Assembly (NCBI GenBank): GCA_965369945.1
Contig: CBDUST010000140.1
Span: 1 to 10,870 of the forward strand
Length of the DNA stretch: 10,870 nt
Direction of reading: 5' to 3'
Source: JADFNO01 sp965369945
GTDB lineage: Bacteria > Planctomycetota > Phycisphaerae > Phycisphaerales > SM1A02
A program made the translations under genes and the position numbers. The notes below the pieces were generated by a model. That model was given only the letters and a program-made list of their open reading frames with translations, made no database searches and was not told the DNA's origin. Below, piece by piece: positions 1 to 7,532 of this stretch; the stretch's first letter is position 1, and every line of letters starts with the position of its first letter.

Positions 1-1869
1 CCAGTGAATTCCGTCTCGTAGGTTCTGGTAGACATTCCCGCGCCAGCCGTGCCCACCCTGGTATGTGGTCAACTTGGTTGCCGCGCCCGCTGCGCGCAAC
101 TGATCGCGCGCAGCTTCAGCGTGCGCAATGGGAATGAAATCCTGCGGGGAATGCAGAATGTAGAACGCACGATCGTTGAGGTTCTCGATCGGCGGAAGCG
201 CCTGGGGTTTGAACACGGACATCGCAACAAACGCGCCCGTCACACGAGTATTGGGCATCAAAGCCATCGCATAGGTTGGAGGCCCACTTGAAGACCACGC
301 CAGCATGAAAATGTGCCGTTCGTCGATTTTGTAATCTTGGTCGATCTCGTCCAGAACTGCATCGATGAACTGCTCAGTGGCGAACTTCATGCTCTTGTGG
401 GGATTCGTTATGGTCGGCCAAACGTGGTCTTGCGCCTGCTGCCTATCCCACTCGGGAGCGACGATCTGCGCAAGCAGGTATTCATCGGACAGAACATGCC
501 GATAGATGCGCTTGATGAAGGGGTGGAAGTCAGGCGAACCGGGTCCGCCGGGCAGGACGAGCAGAACCTTGTAACCGTCCGGCGGTGCGGGCTTATCCCC
601 TCGGCCGCCAATGAGGATGTATCGCTTGAACGGATCATCTTGCGCGCGGCGATCCTTGGCTGGAATATCTGCGACATCCTCAGCATGCAATAGCGGTCGT
701 TCATGATTCACAACACGCACGTTCCCACTTGGCGGTTCTCTCTTTCGAACGTCCGCAATCCTCACCTCGACGTCGGCGCGATTCTCCTCCCACCATTGCC
801 GCCACCATTCCCCAGTGTGAGCTTCGTCCCACTGAACACCCGTGAGCGAGGCGAGGCCAAACCATCCGATCCAGTAGACAGTGCTATGGGGGTTGTCGCC
901 CTCGATCAGGTCGATCAAGATGGGGATTGCTCGCGGGTTCTCGAACTCCGCAATCCAAGTTGCAGTTGCGCTGATCTTCTCGACGTCTCCATCGCTCACG
1001 ACTTGTTCCAAACGCACCAACAAATCATCGAGGGTCGGCTCGAGGATGATTGAATCGGGGTCCGGTAGATTTGCGGCGAACCCTTCGCCATGTTCGGTCT
1101 TGGGTAGATCGGGGATCGCGCGGCGACGGACCTCCTCATCAAAGCGCTCAGCGTTCGCCTTCCACCATTTACGCCACCACGGTCCGTGATGCGTGTAGTC
1201 GTACCGTACGCCGGTGAGAGGCGAGAGTGCAAACCAGCCAACGTTGTAGATTGCCTGGTGTGAATTATCCGAGTCGATGATGCCGATGAGCTGGGGAATC
1301 GCGCGCGGTTCCTTAATCTCTGCGATCCACTGGCCGGTCTTCGAGATCCGCATCTCCGCGCCCTCACCTACCTCGTGTTGAAGACGATCGAGCAATTGAT
1401 CGAGGGTCGGATCGAGGATGATTGAAGCGGGGTCGGGCGGATTCCCCGCGAACGCTTTGCCGTGTTCGGTCTTGGGCAGATCGGGAATCGGGCGATTGCG
1501 GACTTCCTCGTCAAAACGCTCGGCGTTGATCGCCCACCACTTACGCCACCACAGGCCATGGTGCGCGAAGTCGAAGCGTACGTCGGTCAACGGTCTGAGT
1601 GCCCCATGGCCAATCATATAGATCGCGTCGTCCGAGTTGTCAGCATCCAGGATACCGATGAGATCGGGAATCGCCCGAGGATCGTCGTGATCAGCAACAT
1701 CGGTTACGGCGATCACCATCGCCTCAGGGTCTTGCTGGCGCACCGCAGCTTCCAGGTCGCCCAGGAGCCGCGAAAGATCATTCGCCGGCTGCGCGGCTGC
1801 GAGTTTGGCGCCGCAAATCGCGAAGAAGAAACCTAGTATCAATCGAAAGGATCGTGATGCGGTGAACAT
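1..1869 (-). CDS. Secreted protein with three tandem 124-residue HEAT-like modules and a C-terminal alpha/beta-hydrolase domain (3' end cut by window)
   Basis: Reading leftward from an ATG at 1869, one frame stays open for 623 codons to base 1 with no stop. An AAGGAGAG site (1882-1875) lies 5 nt before the start. Residues 1-26 form a Sec signal peptide (hydrophobic LILGFFFAI, then AAA-Q at the likely cleavage site), so the protein is exported. Residues 32-155, 156-279 and 280-about 375 are three copies of one module, the last shortened. Each has a HEAT-like helical part (PRAIPxLI, then LTGVxxD) and a signature WWR(K/Q)WW (107-112, 231-236, 355-360). The first two copies share a long tail (IPDLPKTEHG, then SIIL.PTLD). 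Residues about 415-623 look like an esterase or PHB-depolymerase type hydrolase: LLVLPGGPG (436-444), a nucleophile elbow AWSSSGP (Ser526 or Ser527), Asp577 and His607 in GGHGW. Substrate unknown; only a few C-terminal residues are probably missing. Confidence 0.85.
   Translation of the reverse strand, partial: MFTASRSFRLILGFFFAICGAKLAAAQPANDLSRLLGDLEAAVRQQDPEAMVIAVTDVADHDDPRAIPDLIGILDADNSDDAIYMIGHGALRPLTDVRFDFAHHGLWWRKWWAINAERFDEEVRNRPIPDLPKTEHGKAFAGNPPDPASIILDPTLDQLLDRLQHEVGEGAEMRISKTGQWIAEIKEPRAIPQLIGIIDSDNSHQAIYNVGWFALSPLTGVRYDYTHHGPWWRKWWKANAERFDEEVRRRAIPDLPKTEHGEGFAANLPDPDSIILEPTLDDLLVRLEQVVSDGDVEKISATATWIAEFENPRAIPILIDLIEGDNPHSTVYWIGWFGLASLTGVQWDEAHTGEWWRQWWEENRADVEVRIADVRKREPPSGNVRVVNHERPLLHAEDVADIPAKDRRAQDDPFKRYILIGGRGDKPAPPDGYKVLLVLPGGPGSPDFHPFIKRIYRHVLSDEYLLAQIVAPEWDRQQAQDHVWPTITNPHKSMKFATEQFIDAVLDEIDQDYKIDERHIFMLAWSSSGPPTYAMALMPNTRVTGAFVAMSVFKPQALPPIENLNDRAFYILHSPQDFIPIAHAEAARDQLRAAGAATKLTTYQGGHGWRGNVYQNLRDGIHW
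745..1776 (-). repeat. Tandem 372-nt (124-codon) coding repeat, two full copies and one shortened copy
   Basis: The modules lie at 1776-1405, 1404-1033 and about 1032-745. The register is exact: Trp107, Trp231 and Trp355 are 124 residues apart, as are Leu32, Leu156 and Leu280. Copies 1 and 2 are clearly similar in DNA as well as protein; for example the stretch around 1403-1560 matches that around 1031-1188. Copy 3 keeps the helical part and the tryptophan signature but lacks the tail containing PKTEHG. Copies 1 and 2 therefore appear to be the more recent duplication, with copy 3 an older or trimmed unit joined to the hydrolase. Confidence 0.85.
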
Positions 1870-1874
1870 TTGAT

Positions 1875-1882
1875 CTCTCCTT
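1875..1882 (-). promoter_or_regulatory. Strong Shine-Dalgarno site of the modular hydrolase gene
   Basis: AAGGAGAG on the minus strand, 5 nt before the ATG at 1869. It is the clearest ribosome binding site in the window and fixes the start. It also suggests this gene is translated independently, unlike the overlapping genes upstream. Confidence 0.75.
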
Positions 1883-1933
1883 GAACCCACGTTCTCTCTA
1901 ATCTACCCGCCGCGAACCATTAAGGGGAATCCT

Positions 1934-1954
1934 ATTTCTAAAAAGCTTAGAAAT
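1934..1954. repeat. AT-rich 8-bp inverted repeat overlapping the stop codon of the Eis-like gene
   Basis: ATTTCTAA (1934-1941) and TTAGAAAT (1947-1954) are perfect reverse complements around a 5-nt loop. The TAA stop of the Eis-like gene (1949-1947) lies in one arm. On the minus strand no T-run follows, so it is not a standard intrinsic terminator. It might weakly attenuate transcription or protect an mRNA end. The rest of the 77-nt gap (1870-1946) shows no promoter I can defend. Confidence 0.4.
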
Positions 1955-3182
1955 CACATCCCGTTTCAGGTTCGGGCAAGCGTAATGTCTCATCCAGTTG
2001 CTCAAGTAGCTCCGGCGGGCCCACAAGATCATCCGTGATATTCAAAGAAGTTGCGGGACGGACGCCGAGCCAAAGACGCGTAAACGCGCCGATTGAAGCG
2101 GCCAACGTTGGCAAACTCGCATCACTGCCAGCTTCACATCCTGACGACTTGCCTAGTGCTACCACATACTCGCCCCCAACGCCGCGCCACGGCGCGTCGC
2201 TTGGCAGATGATCTTCAATTGGATCGCTTAGCTTCAAGTTGAAGCGCAGCTTCGCACTAGGAAGATGTGTTCGTTCCAAGCACTTTGGCAAATCACAGAT
2301 GCGCATCTGCCAGAACGCATACGGTCTCGCCCGACAATCATAATCAGAATTCGTAGTGAGTATCCGGTTTTGAAACGGCCTGTCGATCAGGTCTTGCAAC
2401 TGCAAGTTATGCGTTTCGCGTACCCATACCAGATGCACTTGATCGGAGAGATTCTTAATCAAGCCCAGCAGTTCAAGGAATTGCTCGCGCGTCTCCCAAG
2501 CCATCCACCCGACGGTATAAGGCCCACTCTCAGCCTTGCCGCGCAGGTACATCCATAGGTGATGGGTAAGTTCTCCGTTCGGCCCATCTGCAAAACCTAG
2601 CCCGAAGTCGCTCTTTCTGCCTTCTTCAATCGCCATTCTTGTCACGAGCGGTGAATTTGCAGTTACCGAGCCATGGTACGTAGCGCAGCGAACACGATTG
2701 GCGTGCATTGCTTCGTAGTCGTCCTTCGTAAGACGTTTGGGTACCCTCGAAGCGCCTTGCACTTTCAGCTTCGCGGGGTTGACCCCGAATCGTCTTACGT
2801 ACCCGCCTGATCCAAAACCGAGCTGGTCATAATAACCCTGCTCGAACATCCCCAGGCCTGCAACCACCGCACCATCAGCAACGTCCTCTGCGATTGCTTG
2901 TGTGGTGAGCTTGAGTGCGAAGGCTTGCTTGCGCGCGATTCGGCTCGTCGTAACAGCCAGGACGCAGCTCCACGGAAGATCCTCCTTGAGATATCGAACC
3001 GTACCCATCGCCGTCTGCACAAGACATTCCGGCTCGTCATCAATCAGCGCAACCAACGCCCGGCTGCACTCCAGCAGCGTGTCCAACGCGACAGTATCAT
3101 CATCGCGTAACCAACCGCACTCATACCAGATGCGATGTGCAGCAGGTTTGTCGCAGCTCGCGTCGTAAGCTCGAAAATTCAT
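1947..3182 (-). CDS. Eis-like GNAT family N-acetyltransferase with SCP2-like C-terminal domain
   Basis: A 411-residue protein from the ATG at 3182. The frame is open further upstream, but that extension would run through the preceding gene, so this start, 22 nt after the preceding stop, is chosen. The length matches the Eis (enhanced intracellular survival) family of about 400 residues. Residues about 75-124 form GNAT motif A, where acetyl-CoA binds, ending in YYDQLGF (117-123). The usual RxxGxA pyrophosphate loop is degenerate here (RIARKQAFA, 81-89). The middle is a second GNAT-like fold. Residues from about 315 (LRFNLKL) resemble the SCP2-like domain of Eis. The chain ends in phenylalanine; in mycobacterial Eis the C-terminal Phe carboxylate is the general base and a Tyr of motif A (here Tyr118) the general acid. 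Eis enzymes acetylate amines such as aminoglycosides or lysines; the substrate here is unknown. No clear Shine-Dalgarno site. Confidence 0.8.
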   Translation of the reverse strand: MNFRAYDASCDKPAAHRIWYECGWLRDDDTVALDTLLECSRALVALIDDEPECLVQTAMGTVRYLKEDLPWSCVLAVTTSRIARKQAFALKLTTQAIAEDVADGAVVAGLGMFEQGYYDQLGFGSGGYVRRFGVNPAKLKVQGASRVPKRLTKDDYEAMHANRVRCATYHGSVTANSPLVTRMAIEEGRKSDFGLGFADGPNGELTHHLWMYLRGKAESGPYTVGWMAWETREQFLELLGLIKNLSDQVHLVWVRETHNLQLQDLIDRPFQNRILTTNSDYDCRARPYAFWQMRICDLPKCLERTHLPSAKLRFNLKLSDPIEDHLPSDAPWRGVGGEYVVALGKSSGCEAGSDASLPTLAASIGAFTRLWLGVRPATSLNITDDLVGPPELLEQLDETLRLPEPETGCDF

Positions 3183-3204
3183 GGGGAGATTGTAGCCGCT
3201 GCGA

Positions 3205-3936
3205 TCACTGAGCGCCGCGCGCCAGAGCAACGAAATACGTCGTCTCGTCCACCGGAGTGAACACAACGCGATCGCCCGGCCGGGCGCCGTGCCGCTTGAA
3301 CCAAGGCGCCCACGTGCGAGCGCGCAGCATGTTCCGCGGGCCGACGATATCGGTAAGCACGGTCGGTCCATCGTGAAGGATCAATGTCAATGGGTCGGCG
3401 GCTTCCTGCTTGGTGGGTCCGCCGATGACGTCGTTGGGAAAATACTTCAACACTTTGCCGACGTAGATTGTGTTGTTCTTGAGGTTGCCCGGCGTCAGCT
3501 CAATATGGAAGGAGTCTCGCGATCGTCGCGGCGCTTTCCAGACGGGCGCATCATCCAAAGTCAGCCACGCTACACCCTGCAAGGGGCGAATCGCTGGGCC
3601 GGTCGAAGTCGGTTTGACGCCTTTGAGCCACACAAGCGTGCAGTACCGGCTGTCGCGCTTCATCTGCCAAAACCGCTGTTCACCGCAGATCAGTTCGTTG
3701 TAGTCGCGTTGAATCTGCTTTACACGCTTTCGTGTGAGATCTCGTTCGCAGATAACGTGTTCCGCGCGCGCCGTCGCACGGTAGGGCCCGCATGATTGCT
3801 TGAAGTAAATCCGATCACCGCGCTCGATGACATCAAACGGCGCGCGAGGCTGACGAGTGAGTCGACACTCCACCGTCTTGCGGCCACACAGCAGCAGTTC
3901 AACGTACGGCTTGAGCAGGACAGCGACGTGAAGCAT
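3205..3936 (-). CDS. ASCH-domain protein with a B3/EcoRII-N-like C-terminal region
   Basis: A 243-residue protein with an ATG start at 3936, 11 nt after the hldE stop, and a TGA stop 22 nt before the Eis-like gene. It is probably co-transcribed with both. Residues 5-60 match the ASCH fold, including its motif G-x-K-x-x-E-x-R (Gly18, Lys20, Glu23, Arg25) and a GDRIYF strand (40-45). ASCH domains are PUA-like and bind RNA or modified nucleotides. The C-terminal part (about 143-238) looks like a B3-type DNA-binding domain: HIELTPGNL, a strand with LTLILHDG, then TWAPWFKRHG (208-217) and PGDRVVF (220-226). This order and spacing resemble plant B3 domains and the EcoRII N-terminal domain. The ASCH call is firm; the B3 call is my inference from pattern. 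Both halves point to nucleic-acid binding, unrelated to the LPS genes upstream. No nuclease motif is visible. Confidence 0.7.
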   Translation of the reverse strand: MLHVAVLLKPYVELLLCGRKTVECRLTRQPRAPFDVIERGDRIYFKQSCGPYRATARAEHVICERDLTRKRVKQIQRDYNELICGEQRFWQMKRDSRYCTLVWLKGVKPTSTGPAIRPLQGVAWLTLDDAPVWKAPRRSRDSFHIELTPGNLKNNTIYVGKVLKYFPNDVIGGPTKQEAADPLTLILHDGPTVLTDIVGPRNMLRARTWAPWFKRHGARPGDRVVFTPVDETTYFVALARGAQ

Positions 3937-3947
3937 GAAGCGCAGTC

Positions 3948-5465
3948 CTAATCCGGTTCTGTAACGACGACTCCCCGGCGGTGAGCCGCATCGGCAAAGC
4001 GCTGGATCACCTCAGTGCTGCCCAACCCCGGCTGATGGGCCAGCACTTCTACAGCGATCCCCAATTCCTTGAGCAGCGCGTACTCCACGATGTCGGTCGG
4101 CTTGTAATCACCGCCTTTGACATACACATCCGGCTTGATCCGCCGAATGAGTTGCTCTGCGGTCGGCTCATCAAAAACCGTCAGGTAGTTGACCGACTCA
4201 AACTCACCCAAGATCTCCAACCGTTCGGTTTCAGCAAAGACGGGTCGGCCCAGGCCTTTGAGCGCGCGAACTTGTTCATCTGAATTCACACCAACGACGA
4301 GCACGTCGCCGAGCTTCCCAGCTTCGCGCAGATACAACAGGTGGCCGACGTGAATAACGTCAAAGCAGCCGTTGGTTAGGACGATCCGATGTCCGGCTTC
4401 GCGATGCACCGCCAGCTCGATGAGCAGCTCATCCAAGCTGCGCATTTTTCCCTTGAGCGAACGCTGTCGCGCTAACACTTCACGCTGCACGCTCACCAGC
4501 GAAACGGGCTGCACGCCGAACACTTCAACTTCCAGGCCCGCAGCGGCATTGGCGAACGCAACCGCATCGGGCCAGTCAAACTTATTGGCGATCGCTCCAG
4601 CCAAGGCGGCAAACACCACGTCGCCCGCGCCGGAAACGTCGTACACATTTCGAGCGGTTGTCGGCACGAGAACGGGATCACCGCCGCGTTCCTCCAACAA
4701 TGCGCCGTGTCGATCCAATGTCACTACAACGGCATCAAGATCAAGCTGCGCTAACAGCTTCGTCGCAAGGCCCGCATTGTGTATTTGCGTGGCCTCCAAC
4801 GGCGTGTCCAGACCCGTAGCTTGCTCGGCTTCGGAACGGTTGGGCGTGAGCGCCGTCGCGCCGCGGTATTTGGAATAGTCATCGATCGCCGCGGGATCGA
4901 CCAGGATTGGCTTGCCCTTCAACCGACACAGCTCGATGATTGATCGACATATCGCCGCGTGGCACACGCCCTTGTCGTAATCCTCTAGGCATACGACATC
5001 GACTTCGTCAATCTGAGATTCAACATACCGAAGCAGTCGCTGCGATACCGAGTCACTGAGCGGTTCGTGTGCCTCCATATCCAGACGAAACATCTTCTGA
5101 GGATGGCGATGCTGGGCTAGCCCAATCATGGAGCATTTGACGGTGGTGGGTCGGGACTGATCTTCAACTAAGCCATCAATGTGACAACCTGCGTCTTGCA
5201 GCGCGCTGCGAAGCGTTTGCGCTTTGGCATCATCGCCGATAACTCCAACGCAGCGCACCTCACCTTTCAGCGCTCGCAAACACAGCGCAACGTTGGCCGC
5301 GCCGCCGGGCGAGCATTCGTGCCGCGACGCCTTGAGCACGGGAACGGGCGCATCAGGAGACAATCGCTCCGCCGCGCCGAAAACGAGTTCATCAAGCATG
5401 AAATCGCCTACGACCATGGCCGTGAACGGCTTGTACGAGGCTAAGCGTTGTAGGAGTGTTGCCAT
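3948..5465 (-). CDS. hldE: Bifunctional D-glycero-beta-D-manno-heptose-7-phosphate kinase / heptose-1-phosphate adenylyltransferase HldE
   Basis: This enzyme makes ADP-heptose in the cytoplasm: the N-terminal kinase phosphorylates heptose 7-phosphate at C1 and the C-terminal domain transfers AMP to heptose 1-phosphate. The protein has 505 residues. Residues 1-about 330 are a PfkB/ribokinase-type kinase: VVGDFMLDE near 19-27, GGAANVA (54-60), and a C-terminal signature with DVSGAGD (276-282), whose last Asp is the catalytic base. Residues about 361-500 are a nucleotidyltransferase with NGCFDVIHVGH (365-375), the HxGH site. The ATG at 5465 shares its A with the lpxK TGA (TGATG). A GTG one codon upstream would add one residue; I prefer the ATG. 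Length and domain order are normal for HldE. The separate phosphatase GmhB is not in the window. Confidence 0.95.
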   Translation of the reverse strand: MATLLQRLASYKPFTAMVVGDFMLDELVFGAAERLSPDAPVPVLKASRHECSPGGAANVALCLRALKGEVRCVGVIGDDAKAQTLRSALQDAGCHIDGLVEDQSRPTTVKCSMIGLAQHRHPQKMFRLDMEAHEPLSDSVSQRLLRYVESQIDEVDVVCLEDYDKGVCHAAICRSIIELCRLKGKPILVDPAAIDDYSKYRGATALTPNRSEAEQATGLDTPLEATQIHNAGLATKLLAQLDLDAVVVTLDRHGALLEERGGDPVLVPTTARNVYDVSGAGDVVFAALAGAIANKFDWPDAVAFANAAAGLEVEVFGVQPVSLVSVQREVLARQRSLKGKMRSLDELLIELAVHREAGHRIVLTNGCFDVIHVGHLLYLREAGKLGDVLVVGVNSDEQVRALKGLGRPVFAETERLEILGEFESVNYLTVFDEPTAEQLIRRIKPDVYVKGGDYKPTDIVEYALLKELGIAVEVLAHQPGLGSTEVIQRFADAAHRRGVVVTEPD

Positions 5466-6520
5466 CACGTTCCGCCGGAAGAACCGACTTGTTTATCGTC
5501 GCGCCGTTGTGAAGCAGTCACGGCCGCGAGCACCATGTCGCCAAGCCGATCCTGGCCCTCAAAGACCTCAATCGAAAGCCGGGGAACGACCACCGGAACC
5601 GGCCAGCGTTCTAAGTCTATCACACGCCGAATCTTCACCCAATCCTTGGCCGTTGTCACCATCGCGTCCAGTTGTGCACAGCTCTTTCGTGTCGCACCCA
5701 GCCTGGCCCGATCATAGAGCTGGTGATCCCGCACCGGCTCGTTCTGGACGATCTCAGCCCCCGCGGCCTGAACTTGCATCACGATCGAACCCGGATGCCC
5801 AACGCCGAACATCGCCAAAACCCGTTTCCCGGCCAGCCATCCAGCCTCCACTGAGGTCGAACCACCCGCCGTCCACAGATCTAGATGCGACCAGATATGG
5901 CGCGTCCACGCAACTGGAGGTTTCCCTAGATTTTGTATGATTTGGGCCGAAAGCGATTCGTCAACAGACTCGGCTCGAGTCACGATCACCGCATCCGCTC
6001 GCCGTAGGTTGGTCACAGGCTCGCGCAAGTAACCGGCGGGAAGAAGCCGATCGCTGAACGTGCGGCGGGAGGCATCTATCAAGACGAGATCGAGTCGCCG
6101 CGCAATACGTCGATGTTGGAATCCGTCATCGAGAACCACGCAATCAACCTCACGATGTTCTGCAAGGAACTTACTAAGCGCAGCTCCACGATCCGCTTCG
6201 GCTACAACCGGTACGTCATCCAGGCGATCGAGATACTCAGCCTCCTCGTCACTGCGCTCCCCACGACGCGCACCATAACCGCGCATACCGATGACCAGGC
6301 GATAGTTGTGACGGCGCAACAGCTCGGCGATCCACATCACCATCGGCGTCTTGCCGACTCCGCCCGTGGTGAGGTTGCCGACGGAGATGACCGGACGATC
6401 CAGTGACACGACGCCGTGGCCACGGTCGAAGCGCGCGTTTCGGGCGTTGACCGCCAAGCGGTAAAGCATGGATGCAGGAACGGTCAGCGGGGTAAGCGCG
6501 CCCGGCAATGGGCCGCTCAC
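5465..6520 (-). CDS. lpxK: Tetraacyldisaccharide 4'-kinase LpxK (lipid A biosynthesis)
   Basis: LpxK phosphorylates the 4' position of the tetraacyldisaccharide 1-phosphate to make lipid IVA at the inner face of the cytoplasmic membrane. The protein has 351 residues, slightly longer than the usual 320-340. It carries an N-terminal amphipathic/hydrophobic segment (about 8-25) likely to contact the membrane, a Walker A loop GGVGKTP (53-59) after VISVGNL, and the family motif DDGFQH (131-136), which holds catalytic Asp residues. A later TTAKDWVKI corresponds to the conserved TTEKDxVK element. The start is GTG at 6520, overlapping the upstream TGA as GTGA; its own stop overlaps hldE as TGATG. All key motifs are intact. 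Confidence 0.95.
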   Translation of the reverse strand: MSGPLPGALTPLTVPASMLYRLAVNARNARFDRGHGVVSLDRPVISVGNLTTGGVGKTPMVMWIAELLRRHNYRLVIGMRGYGARRGERSDEEAEYLDRLDDVPVVAEADRGAALSKFLAEHREVDCVVLDDGFQHRRIARRLDLVLIDASRRTFSDRLLPAGYLREPVTNLRRADAVIVTRAESVDESLSAQIIQNLGKPPVAWTRHIWSHLDLWTAGGSTSVEAGWLAGKRVLAMFGVGHPGSIVMQVQAAGAEIVQNEPVRDHQLYDRARLGATRKSCAQLDAMVTTAKDWVKIRRVIDLERWPVPVVVPRLSIEVFEGQDRLGDMVLAAVTASQRRDDKQVGSSGGT

Positions 6521-6924
6521 TTGCTTCGACCCTTCAATGCCTTGCGCTTGCGCGCGTGTTTGGCCAAGTTCCGCAATTCGTATGAAGCCTTGGCGGCTTC
6601 ATCGATCTGCTCCGCATGATGCATGCGCACCGTATTCAACGAATCCAGTATCGCCGTCACCACGACCAAGCCTATCGCGAACAACACCAACAACCATGAG
6701 ATGACGTAGCCGGTCGGATTGGTCTGATGATCCACAAAGCTGAGGGCCCGGACAAAAGGAATCAGCGCCACGAACATCACCATGATCGACGCGCGCCTGA
6801 TGCGGCGTCGCTTGGCATCCACATTCGGATCATCGAGGCGCTTCCAATACCACATGATCCAAAGCGCCAAACCGATCGCCGGCGGGATCGTGACCGTCGG
6901 CGGCAGATGCACAGCCAGGATCAT
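6517..6924 (-). CDS. Small three-helix membrane protein of unknown function, between maf and lpxK
   Basis: A 135-residue protein starting at the ATG at 6924, inside the ATGA overlap with the maf stop. A longer reading from 7008 would overlap maf by 88 nt and is unlikely. Three hydrophobic segments are visible at about 10-28 (VTIPPAIGLALWIMWYW), 45-64 and 72-95. A basic loop (KRRRIRR, 38-44) lies between the first two, and a basic, probably cytoplasmic tail (about 96-135) ends in HARKRKALKGRSK. By the positive-inside rule the loop and tail are likely cytoplasmic. I do not recognise a family. Its place inside a coupled lipid A/heptose operon suggests a role at the inner membrane in LPS assembly, but that rests on context alone. 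Confidence 0.8.
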   Translation of the reverse strand: MILAVHLPPTVTIPPAIGLALWIMWYWKRLDDPNVDAKRRRIRRASIMVMFVALIPFVRALSFVDHQTNPTGYVISWLLVLFAIGLVVVTAILDSLNTVRMHHAEQIDEAAKASYELRNLAKHARKRKALKGRSK

Positions 6925-7532
6925 CGCGACGCACTCCCCGCGCCGTTGAGCAAGCTGCGCAAGCGCTGCATGGGCAGACCCATCACCGTAGTGGGGTCGC
7001 CGTCGCAACGGATCGGCCAGCCGGCGTCGATTCGTTCAGCCAGGTTGTACCCGCCGGCTTTGCCACGCCATTGCCCGGAATGAACGTAGTCCCGAATTTC
7101 CTCGTCGCTCAACTTGCCGATATGAACCTTAGCCTCATCAACGAAAAGCATACGCTCACCATCGGCCAGGCGAACCAAACACACGCCGCTGATAGTCCGG
7201 TGGGCGCTGTCACGAAACGATTTCAACATCGCCTCGGCGTGCGCTGCGTCGGTCGGTTGGCCGAGGATCTTGCCCTGATGCACGCACACCGTGTCCGCCG
7301 CCAGCACCGTACCTACTTCCAATTCCTTCTCCGATGAAACGCGCTGCACGACATCAAGCGCTTTGAGTAACGCCATCTCTAACACCCATTGCTCGGGCGT
7401 TTGTCCCTGGGGTGTAAGTTCACCGTCGTCTACGCGCGGCGGCAGCACGTGAACGCGAATTCCCGCTTCTTGGAGCAACTGTTTGCGACGAGGTGAGCGA
7501 CTGGCCAACACGATCGGCTGAGCGAACTTCAC
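6921..7532 (-). CDS. maf: Maf-family nucleoside triphosphate pyrophosphatase
   Basis: Maf enzymes hydrolyse non-canonical or specific nucleotides (dTTP, UTP, m7GTP and others) to the monophosphate and pyrophosphate in the cytoplasm. The protein has 203 residues, normal for the family. Motifs are intact: LASRSPRRKQLL (9-20), the phosphate-binding start; AADTV (78-82) with catalytic Asp80; GQP (91-93); HRTISGV (111-117); KAGGYN (158-163); and GDPTTVMGLP (178-187). I cannot assign the dTTP/UTP or m7GTP subgroup with confidence. The start is GTG at 7532 in a GTGA overlap with the glycosyltransferase stop; the TGA stop overlaps the next ATG. No metabolic tie to LPS is known; it appears simply to be part of the same transcript. 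Confidence 0.92.
   Translation of the reverse strand: MKFAQPIVLASRSPRRKQLLQEAGIRVHVLPPRVDDGELTPQGQTPEQWVLEMALLKALDVVQRVSSEKELEVGTVLAADTVCVHQGKILGQPTDAAHAEAMLKSFRDSAHRTISGVCLVRLADGERMLFVDEAKVHIGKLSDEEIRDYVHSGQWRGKAGGYNLAERIDAGWPIRCDGDPTTVMGLPMQRLRSLLNGAGSASR

Noticed and set aside
1..1869. A broken or frameshifted gene, because only short complete reading frames are found here
   Set aside because: Translating the minus strand from 1869 gives one unbroken 623-codon frame. It seems missing only because its stop lies beyond the window.
3183..3371. A 63-residue N-terminal extension of the Eis-like protein
   Set aside because: It lies largely inside the ASCH gene in another frame, is arginine-rich and does not resemble the Eis family. 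The ATG at 3182 gives the normal length.
5224..5940. A 238-residue plus-strand reading frame across hldE and lpxK
   Set aside because: Low-complexity Ser/Pro/Arg-rich translation lying opposite two clearly recognised enzymes; a shadow frame.
6925..7008. A longer start for the small membrane protein
   Set aside because: It would overlap maf by 88 nt. The ATG within the ATGA overlap matches the coupling seen at the neighbouring junctions.
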